A model generated the notes under the pieces. It was not told the origin of the DNA and ran no database searches. It saw only the letters and a program-made list of their open reading frames with translations. A program made the translations under genes and the position numbers. From Clostridiaceae bacterium (GTDB taxonomy: Bacteria > Bacillota > Clostridia > Oscillospirales > Acutalibacteraceae): DNA of 11,692 bases. This document shows, piece after piece, positions 6,755 to 11,692 of this stretch (position 1 is the first letter of the stretch; every line of letters starts with the position of its first letter). The stretch spans positions 1 to 11,692 of the forward strand of contig JAEDKI010000047.1 in NCBI GenBank assembly GCA_016295895.1, given 5' to 3'.

Positions 6755-7467
6755 TCTGCCGCCTCCAGCGCAATTTCAATCATTTTATTAAATGTTTGCT
6801 CTCTTTCAAGCGCCGAACATTCTTCTCCGCCTTTTAACGGACAATCCGAAATCGTACATATTGCAAGCGCCTTTTTTCCGCTTCTTGCGGCATTCATGTA
6901 TAAAGCGGCGCTCTCCATTTCAACGGCAAGAACGCCCATTTTTTGCCACGAAGACAGGCTTTGAGAATCATCGTAAAATGTATCCGAAGACAACAGATTG
7001 CCGATTACAGGGTTAACTCCAAGCTTTTCAGCTGCTTTAACTGCTCTGACAAGGGTTTCATAGTCAGCTATGGGAGCAAAATCTCCGGGCAAGTTGAATT
7101 GTGAAGCATAAGCGGAGTTTGTGCATGCGCCCATTCCGAAAACAATATCTCTGAGTTTAAGCTCCGGGCTTATTGCACCTGCAGAGCCGACTCTGATAAT
7201 AGTGTTAACATCATAAATGTTGAAAAGCTCATAAGAATAAATACCGATGGACGGAATGCCCATACCCGAAGCCATAACAGAAACTCTTTTTCCTTTATAA
7301 TACCCCGTGTAGCCCTGAACGCCTCTTGTGTTGTTGACAAGCTCGGCGTTTTCAAGATAGCTTTCTGCAATATATTTCGATCTCAGCGGATCTCCCGGCA
7401 TCAAAACGGTTTTTGCGAATGCTTCTTTTTCTGTTGCCGCAATATGCGGAGTTGGCATTAAACTCAT
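6751..7467 (-). CDS. deoD: Purine-nucleoside phosphorylase, DeoD type
   Basis: Phosphorolysis of purine (deoxy)nucleosides to base plus (deoxy)ribose-1-phosphate. The 238-residue protein aligns along its whole length with E. coli DeoD from memory: TPHI near the N-terminus, the phosphate-site motif MPGDPLR (23-29), IRVGSAG (91-97), LRDIVFGMGACT (105-116), VEMESAAL (182-189) and the catalytic aspartate D208 in TISD. This is the hexameric, broad-specificity class rather than the trimeric PunA type. The frame extends upstream to 7569, but that part overlaps deoC and lacks homology. The ATG at 7467 has GGAGA at 8 nt. It starts 16 nt after the deoC stop and overlaps cdd by 4 nt. Confidence 0.96.
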   Translation of the reverse strand: MSLMPTPHIAATEKEAFAKTVLMPGDPLRSKYIAESYLENAELVNNTRGVQGYTGYYKGKRVSVMASGMGIPSIGIYSYELFNIYDVNTIIRVGSAGAISPELKLRDIVFGMGACTNSAYASQFNLPGDFAPIADYETLVRAVKAAEKLGVNPVIGNLLSSDTFYDDSQSLSSWQKMGVLAVEMESAALYMNAARSGKKALAICTISDCPLKGGEECSALEREQTFNKMIEIALEAAE

Positions 7468-7483
7468 AATTATTCTCTCCGTT

Positions 7484-8137
7484 TTATTTAATGTTTTTTG
7501 CAAGCTTGACAATTGCACTTGTACCGAGACGGTCACAGCCGAGCTCAAGGAACGCTTCGGCATCCTCAAAGCTTCTGATTCCGCCGGCGGCTTTCATTTT
7601 AACATTCTTACCGATATTTTCTGAAAAAAGAATAATATCTTCCTTAGTTGCTCCGCCCTTTGAAAAGCCGGTTGATGTTTTGATATAATCTGCGCCTGAA
7701 TCAGTCACTATTTGGCACATTTTAATTTTCTCCTCATCGGTCAAAAGGCAGGTTTCGATTATTACTTTAAGTATTTTGCCCTTACAGGCGGATTTTACAG
7801 CTTTTATTTCATTCAGCACATCGTCAAATCTTCCGTCCTTGACCCAACCGATATTGATTACCATATCAACCTCATCAGCTCCGTTTTCAACAGCATCTGC
7901 GGCTTCAAAAACTTTCGATGCGGTAGTTGAATACCCGTTCGGGAATCCGATAACCGTGCAGATTTTAACCTTTCCGTCTGCGTATTCCGATGCTTGTTTA
8001 ACGAATGAAGCGGGAATGCATACGCTTGCAGTTTTATATTTTATGCCGTCATCGCAGATTTGCCTTATTTCTTCCCATTTTGCATCAACTGCAAGCAGAG
8101 TATGGTCACAATGTGAAAGTATTTTATTAATATCCAT
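7484..8137 (-). CDS. deoC: Deoxyribose-phosphate aldolase
   Basis: Splits 2-deoxyribose-5-phosphate into acetaldehyde and glyceraldehyde-3-phosphate, the exit step of deoxynucleoside catabolism. The 217-aa length is typical of the short bacterial class. Active-site residues are visible: the Schiff-base Lys153 in YIKTSTGF, Lys182 in MKAAGGIR and Asp91 in DMVINIG. The TIM-barrel core motif ASVCIPASFV (37-46) is also present. Its ribosome binding site (GGAGA) lies inside the last codons of the preceding HAD gene, whose stop is 2 nt before the deoC ATG. Substrate requires conversion of deoxyribose-1-phosphate by a phosphopentomutase that is not encoded in this window. Confidence 0.97.
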   Translation of the reverse strand: MDINKILSHCDHTLLAVDAKWEEIRQICDDGIKYKTASVCIPASFVKQASEYADGKVKICTVIGFPNGYSTTASKVFEAADAVENGADEVDMVINIGWVKDGRFDDVLNEIKAVKSACKGKILKVIIETCLLTDEEKIKMCQIVTDSGADYIKTSTGFSKGGATKEDIILFSENIGKNVKMKAAGGIRSFEDAEAFLELGCDRLGTSAIVKLAKNIK

Positions 8138-8139
8138 TA

Positions 8140-8964
8140 TTATTCTCCGTTCAAAGCATATTTTTCAATCATCTGAGCGACTCCGTCAGCAGCATTCGAC
8201 GGAGCAATGAATTTTGCGCTTGATTTGCAGATTTCATCGCCGTTATCCATTGCGAAAGAATAACCCGCAAAGGTCAACATTGTTGAATCGTTTGAAGCGT
8301 CGCCGAAAGCCATGGTTTCCTCGGCTTTTATTCCCGCTATATCGCACAGATTTCTTAAAGCTGTTCCTTTATCCGAGTTCTTTGCTGTTGCGGAAACCAC
8401 TCCGCTGAGTGCAGAGGTTAAAACAAGACCGTTTTGCTCCAAAAAATCAAAGACGGTTTTACGGGTTTCTTCATCGTTATAAAATACATCAATAAGCTCT
8501 GCGCCCTTGCCTTCAACCGTTTTCACCATATCATCGCATACGGTTGTTTTGGAAGCAAAGTCCATAATAAACTCAATCGGCAATCCGCCATTGTTGAAAA
8601 ACTGCTCACAGCCCTTTTGAACATAAACTCCGCCGTCCATATAGATATTATAGTAAACATTCAGAGAATTAAGAAGCTCTGCGGCATTCTTTGTAATTTC
8701 AGGTGAAATTAAATTTGAGTAAATGAATTTTTCTTCATTTCTGTCAAAAACGCTTGCTCCGTTTGAACAAATAACATAATCCGTAAACGGAACCTGATCT
8801 GTTGCAGGTTTTGTGAATTTATAAGCCCTGCCTGTCGAAACGGCGATTTTTATACCTTTTTCATGCGCCTGTGCAAGGGCTTTTTTTGTTCTCTCGCTGA
8901 CCGTCATGTGATCAGGCGACATAAGAGTTCCGTCGAGGTCACTCGCAATTAATTTTACTGACAT
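8140..8964 (-). CDS. Cof-type HAD-superfamily hydrolase (class IIB)
   Basis: A 274-residue haloacid-dehalogenase-fold phosphatase of the Cof/YidA group, cytosolic and Mg-dependent. Motif I is DLDGTL (9-14, nucleophile D9 and acid D11), motif II is STGR (43-46), the motif III Lys is probably K199 in DKGTAL, and motif IV is FGDASND (220-226). The large insertion between motifs II and III is the type-C2 cap that sets specificity, so the substrate (sugar phosphate, nucleotide or flavin) cannot be read from sequence. First gene of the operon with deoC-deoD-cdd-pdp, suggesting a phosphorylated sugar or nucleotide of that pathway (inference). The frame is open up to 9036, but the predicted -10 element lies inside that extension. 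The ATG at 8964 has a perfect AAGGAG. Confidence 0.9.
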   Translation of the reverse strand: MSVKLIASDLDGTLMSPDHMTVSERTKKALAQAHEKGIKIAVSTGRAYKFTKPATDQVPFTDYVICSNGASVFDRNEEKFIYSNLISPEITKNAAELLNSLNVYYNIYMDGGVYVQKGCEQFFNNGGLPIEFIMDFASKTTVCDDMVKTVEGKGAELIDVFYNDEETRKTVFDFLEQNGLVLTSALSGVVSATAKNSDKGTALRNLCDIAGIKAEETMAFGDASNDSTMLTFAGYSFAMDNGDEICKSSAKFIAPSNAADGVAQMIEKYALNGE

Positions 8965-9017
8965 ATAAACTCCTTTTAAAGCAAAAACAGAATAATAATT
9001 ACTTAAACTTTTTATAC

Positions 9018-9047
9018 AGTATATCACCCGATGCAAAGCATTGTCAA
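9018..9047 (-). promoter_or_regulatory. Promoter of the HAD-deoC-deoD-cdd-pdp operon
   Basis: On the minus strand TTGACA (plus 9042-9047) is 18 bp from TATACT (plus 9018-9023). It lies 54 nt upstream of the HAD start codon and is divergent from the proS promoter, leaving an AT-rich stretch of about 50 bp between the two -35 elements. I see no clear DeoR-type operator palindrome. Confidence 0.7.
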
Positions 9048-9096
9048 GAAACAGAAGGATGAATTATAATAATGATATATTAAATATAAAAAAAGA

Positions 9097-9125
9097 TTGA
9101 CAATTCCACCGTTTTGAGATAAAAT
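9097..9125 (+). promoter_or_regulatory. Promoter of the proS T-box transcript
   Basis: TTGACA (9097-9102) is followed after 17 bp by TAAAAT (9120-9125). An A/T-rich stretch directly upstream (about 9062-9094) could act as an UP element. The predicted transcription start near 9132 fits the 5' edge of the T-box leader. Confidence 0.78.
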
Positions 9126-9131
9126 AATCAA

Positions 9132-9374
9132 AGATATTCAAAGGCTTTGAAAAGAAACAGTAAGCGTTTTGATTTTTCCAGAGAAAGAGCGGTTGGTGAG
9201 AGCTCTTAAAATTATACGCTGAACCCGTCTTTGAGCCGCAGGCTGAACCAATCAGTAAGCCCCGCCGGATTCCGCCGTTATCGGAACAATGAGAGCAGAT
9301 ATCTTTTATCTGAACTCGGGTGGTACCGCAGACTGTTGTTTGTCCCGAGCCTTTTGGGCTTCGGGACTTTTTAT
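9132..9374 (+). promoter_or_regulatory. T-box riboswitch, proline-specific, controlling proS
   Basis: Senses uncharged tRNA-Pro. Stem I is visible: the AGTA of the specifier loop (9159-9162), a stem AGCGT/ACGCT (9163-9167 with 9216-9220) and a distal hairpin AAGAGC/GCTCTT (9185-9190 with 9202-9207). The opposing loop strand GAACCCG (9221-9227) presents CCC at 9224-9226, with overlapping CCG, and both are proline codons. Later come the conserved CGTTATC (9276-9282) and AATGAG, and Stem III CAGATA/TATCTG (9296-9301 with 9307-9312). The T-box AACTCGGGTGGTACCGC (9313-9329) has TGGT to pair with an ACCA tRNA 3' end. CTCGGG (9315-9320) can pair with CCCGAG (9344-9349) to form the antiterminator, which excludes the terminator. 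Confidence 0.93.
9342..9374 (+). terminator. T-box regulatory terminator ahead of proS
   Basis: GTCCCGA (9342-9348) pairs with TCGGGAC (9361-9367), and GCC (9349-9351) pairs with GGC (9357-9359) with one bulged T at 9360, followed by TTTTTATTATT. The 5' arm is shared with the antiterminator helix, so the two folds are mutually exclusive. Confidence 0.9.
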
Positions 9375-9394
9375 TATTATTCGGAGGTAACAAA

Positions 9395-11110
9395 ATGAAA
9401 ATTGAAAAACTTGTCGGCGAAAGATTCAAGGAAAAGCCCTCTGACTGCGTGATTGACAGCCACGCTCTTATGCTCAGAGGCGGCTACATGAAAAATGTTG
9501 CTAACGGAATATACTCCTCATTCATGCCGCTGAGAAGAATCACCAAAAAAATCGAAAACATTATCCGTGAAGAAATGGATGCAATTGACGGTCAGGAGGT
9601 TCAGTTCCCCGTTGTTATGCCCGCTTCGCTTTGGGAAGAATCCGGCAGATATTCAAGCATCGGCAGCGAGCTTCTCCGCTTTACCGACAGAAACGATGCT
9701 CCCATGGTTCTCGGAATGACCCATGAAGAAGCGGCTGTTCAGCTTGTCAGAGACTATGCAAACAGCTACACAAAATATCCTTTCATGATTTATCAGATTC
9801 AGACAAAATTCCGTGACGAAGCCCGTCCGAGAGGCGGACTTATCAGAGTCCGTGAATTTACAATGAAGGACGCTTATTCATTCCATACCTCTCAGGAGGA
9901 TCTGGAAAGATACTACGACATTTGCTACAAAGCATATGAAAGAATATTTGCAAGAGCAGGTATTCCCGAGGTTATCACCGTTGCTTCGGATTCGGGCATG
10001 ATGGGCGGCAGCGTTTCACATGAATATATGCTTCTCTCCCCCGTCGGCGAGGATACAATTGCCGTTTGCTCCGAGTGCGATTACAGAGCAAACATGGAAG
10101 CCGCTCAGAGCATTATTGAAAACGATGCAAGCGGTGAATCAAAGGAGCTTGAGCTTGTTTATACTCCGAATATCCACACAATTGAGGATATCTGCGAATT
10201 TCTTAAAACTCCTCTTGAGGAATCCTGCAAGGCTGTTGTTTATCAGAAAAATATGACAGATGAATATGTTATCGTGTTTATCAGAGGCGACCTTGATGTT
10301 AACGAAACAAAGCTCACCAACTGCCTCGGCGAAGATGTTCATCCTGCCGTTATAACAGATGATTGCGGACTTTATGCAGGATTTATCGGTCCTTATAATA
10401 TTGACAGAGAAAAATTCACGGTTCTTTTTGATAAATCTCTTGAAAACACTCACAATCTCTCCTGTGGAGCCAACCAGCCCGAGCATCATTACACAGGTCT
10501 TAAAATCAGCAGAGACATTGGCGAGGTTGAATATATTGACCTTGCAAAAATCAAAGAGGGCGGCATCTGCCCCAAATGCGGCAAACACAGCATCACCATT
10601 TCAAGAGGCATCGAGGTCGGCAATATATTCCAGCTCGGCACAAAATACACTAAATCCATGGGAATGCAGTATCTTGACAGAGAGGGCAATCTTCAGTATC
10701 CCATTATGGGCTGCTACGGCATAGGCGTCGGCAGACTTGCCGCTTCGGTTTGTGAAGCACACCATGACGATTACGGTCCCATCTGGCCGATGTCAATCGC
10801 TCCCTGGCATGTTCAGATTTGCTGCATAAGATCAGACGATGCCGAATGCAAGGGCATTGCCGATTCTCTCTATGAAAAGATGATGGCAGACAGAATGGAA
10901 GTCATTTATGACGACAGAAACATCAGACCCGGCGCAATGTTCTCCGATGCAGATTTGCTCGGCGTTCCCGTCAGAGTAATTGTCAGCCCGAGGAATCTCA
11001 AAGAGGGCGTTTGTGAAATCGTCACGAGAGACAAAACAGTCAACATGACCGTTGAGGTAGATAAGGTTATCGAGACTGTTAAGGGTATGATTGAGGAAAG
11101 ACTCAAATAA
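9395..11110 (+). CDS. proS: Prolyl-tRNA synthetase, bacterial type with editing domain
   Basis: Charges tRNA-Pro with proline. At 571 aa it has the length of the bacterial (E. coli-like, ProS type 1) enzyme. Class II motif 2 is FRDEARPRGGLIRVREFT (139-156), preceded by the T-H-E loop GMTHEE (107-112), and motif 3 is GCYGIGVGRLAA (439-450). Between motifs 2 and 3 lies the large editing insertion (about 220-400), with paired Cys motifs CSEC (225-228) and CPKC (392-395). Lys279 stands where the E. coli editing-site lysine is expected. The C-terminal anticodon-binding domain spans about 470-571. The frame is open from 9320, but that would start inside the T-box. The ATG at 9395 has GGAGG at 7 nt and directly follows the regulatory terminator. 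Its codons look richer in C-ending forms than the neighbouring genes, which may reflect high expression. Confidence 0.97.
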   Translation: MKIEKLVGERFKEKPSDCVIDSHALMLRGGYMKNVANGIYSSFMPLRRITKKIENIIREEMDAIDGQEVQFPVVMPASLWEESGRYSSIGSELLRFTDRNDAPMVLGMTHEEAAVQLVRDYANSYTKYPFMIYQIQTKFRDEARPRGGLIRVREFTMKDAYSFHTSQEDLERYYDICYKAYERIFARAGIPEVITVASDSGMMGGSVSHEYMLLSPVGEDTIAVCSECDYRANMEAAQSIIENDASGESKELELVYTPNIHTIEDICEFLKTPLEESCKAVVYQKNMTDEYVIVFIRGDLDVNETKLTNCLGEDVHPAVITDDCGLYAGFIGPYNIDREKFTVLFDKSLENTHNLSCGANQPEHHYTGLKISRDIGEVEYIDLAKIKEGGICPKCGKHSITISRGIEVGNIFQLGTKYTKSMGMQYLDREGNLQYPIMGCYGIGVGRLAASVCEAHHDDYGPIWPMSIAPWHVQICCIRSDDAECKGIADSLYEKMMADRMEVIYDDRNIRPGAMFSDADLLGVPVRVIVSPRNLKEGVCEIVTRDKTVNMTVEVDKVIETVKGMIEERLK

Positions 11111-11131
11111 TTTTAAGCCGATAATACAACA

Positions 11132-11165
11132 AAAGAGAAGGCTCAAAACGGGCCTTCTCTTTTTC
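11132..11165 (+). terminator. Intrinsic terminator of proS
   Basis: AGAGAAGGC (11134-11142) pairs perfectly with GCCTTCTCT (11152-11160), a 9-bp stem extended by A-T pairs, with a 9-nt loop followed by TTTTTCC. It lies 21 nt past the proS stop. Confidence 0.88.
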
Positions 11166-11178
11166 CGTTATGAAGCAA

Positions 11179-11206
11179 AAAAGCGGTGACAAACGCCACC
11201 GCTTTT
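11179..11206 (-). terminator. Intrinsic terminator of tsf
   Basis: AAAAGCGGTG (11179-11188) pairs perfectly with CACCGCTTTT (11197-11206), a 10-bp stem with an 8-nt loop. On the minus strand it is followed by a run of six T residues ending in TTGC, so it serves the convergent tsf gene 16 nt upstream. It could also act on the plus strand as a backup for proS. Confidence 0.85.
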
Positions 11207-11222
11207 AATATTGAATGAATTA

Positions 11223-11692
11223 TTATTTAACCATGCTGGCGACTTCAGCTGCGAAATCGTCCTCTTTCTTCTCGATGCCCTCGCCCTTTGCAAGACGGAC
11301 AAAGCCTGTAACCTTAATATCTGCACCGATTGTCTTTGCGACCTGAGCAACATAGCCTGCAACTGAACCGTCAAAGAGATCCGAGCGAACGAAGGGCTGC
11401 TCCATGAGGCAGATTTCTTTGATCTGCTTCTTAATACGGCCATCAACAGCACCGGCAAAAATCTTGTCGTTTACATATTCTTCTTTGCCAGCTATTGCAA
11501 GCTCTGCAAGAGTTGCAACTGCCTCTTTTGAAAGGAAGTTGAAGAGGAAGTTGTTGTTCTTCTGCTCCTCATAAGCGGCAATGTCCTCATCGCTCCAAAG
11601 CTTCTCGCTGACTGCTTTCTCCAAAAGCTTTCTGAGGATGGGCTTGGGAAGTGATTCGGGCTTATTCAATGAGCTGTCGATTGTGATGGACT
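11223..11692 (-). CDS. tsf: Translation elongation factor Ts, C-terminal part (cut by window edge)
   Basis: EF-Ts is the nucleotide exchange factor that releases GDP from EF-Tu. About 156 codons are visible, running through the right-hand edge without a start. A TTG at 11667-11669 could be mistaken for a start, but the frame stays open and protein-like to base 11692. The visible part holds the C-terminal dimerization region: NDKIFAGAVDGRIKKQIKE, then CLMEQPFVRSD, which matches the family pattern (C/S)L..QPFV, and the terminal GFVRLAKGEGIEKKEDDFAA. The last residues AAEVASMVK resemble the E. coli end AAEVAAMSK. In bacteria rpsB normally sits immediately upstream, which would be beyond base 11692. 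A strong terminator follows the stop. Confidence 0.93.
   Translation of the reverse strand, partial: SITIDSSLNKPESLPKPILRKLLEKAVSEKLWSDEDIAAYEEQKNNNFLFNFLSKEAVATLAELAIAGKEEYVNDKIFAGAVDGRIKKQIKEICLMEQPFVRSDLFDGSVAGYVAQVAKTIGADIKVTGFVRLAKGEGIEKKEDDFAAEVASMVK

Noticed and set aside
7468..7569. N-terminal extension of DeoD overlapping deoC
   Set aside because: The added residues lack homology, overlap the deoC coding end, and the ATG at 7467 has a ribosome binding site and the expected TPHI start.
8965..9036. N-terminal extension of the HAD hydrolase to an ATG at 9036
   Set aside because: The extension contains the predicted -10 element (9018-9023), and the ATG at 8964 has a perfect AAGGAG and gives the usual short lead-in to DLDGTL.
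9320..9394. Start of ProS at 9320
   Set aside because: That start lies inside the T-box sequence and its first 25 codons are translated terminator. The ATG at 9395 has GGAGG and the normal family N-terminus.
9064..9429. A 121-codon minus-strand open frame opposite the proS leader
   Set aside because: It runs antisense through the T-box and terminator and resembles no protein. The leader RNA explains the sequence.
11667..11669. TTG as the start of the tsf fragment
   Set aside because: The frame continues protein-like to the window edge, and EF-Ts is much longer, so this is an internal leucine of a gene cut by the window.
1..11692. Mobile elements, CRISPR arrays, phage genes, tRNA or rRNA genes
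   Set aside because: No transposase or integrase motifs, no regularly spaced direct repeats, no tRNA cloverleaf and no rRNA-like sequence were recognised on either strand. All longer intergenic sequence is explained by promoters, operators, the T-box or terminators.

Overview
The window looks like chromosomal housekeeping DNA from a strictly anaerobic, low-to-moderate GC Gram-positive bacterium of the class Clostridia, possibly an Oscillospirales/Ruminococcaceae-like gut lineage. The reasons are a class III (oxygen-sensitive) ribonucleotide reductase with NrdR-type operators, strong AGGAGG-like ribosome binding sites, a T-box leader in front of proS, and protein sequences that read as Firmicutes homologues. 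The lineage is inferred from sequence character, since no search could be run. I see no mobile element, phage gene, CRISPR array, tRNA or rRNA.

Layout. (1) Positions 1-4288, minus strand: deoxynucleotide synthesis, transcribed as nrdG, then nrdD, then trxB. nrdG (radical-SAM activase) and nrdD (anaerobic ribonucleotide reductase) each have a sigma-A-type promoter and NrdR-box-like palindromes. nrdD carries a C-terminal thioredoxin/glutaredoxin-like domain with CPNC and is followed after 11 nt by a thioredoxin-reductase-like gene. (2) Positions 4331-5008, minus: a single small four-helix GtrA-like membrane protein with its own promoter and terminator. (3) Positions 5040-9047, minus: a tight nucleoside and deoxyribose salvage operon, HAD hydrolase - deoC - deoD - cdd - pdp, with 2-16 nt gaps or ATGA overlaps. 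(4) Positions 9097-11165, plus: proS (prolyl-tRNA synthetase) behind a complete T-box leader with promoter, proline specifier, T-box sequence, antiterminator and terminator. (5) Positions 11179-11692, minus: the 3' part of tsf (EF-Ts), cut by the window edge, convergent with proS and separated from it by two hairpin terminators.

How the genes work together. The nrd module makes dNTPs without oxygen: NrdG installs the glycyl radical, NrdD reduces NTPs, and the fused redoxin domain plus the adjacent TrxB-like flavoprotein plausibly supply the electrons. The deo-type operon does the reverse job: Cdd deaminates cytidine and deoxycytidine, Pdp and DeoD split nucleosides to bases and (deoxy)ribose-1-phosphate, and DeoC cleaves deoxyribose-5-phosphate. 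The phosphopentomutase needed between those steps is not in the window.

The most interesting point is the self-contained redox chain suggested for the reductase: an NrdD-redoxin fusion with an unusual His/Cys-rich linker, paired with a TrxB that lacks the usual HRRxxxR NADPH-binding motif. This chain is a hypothesis drawn from gene fusion, adjacency and motif reading.
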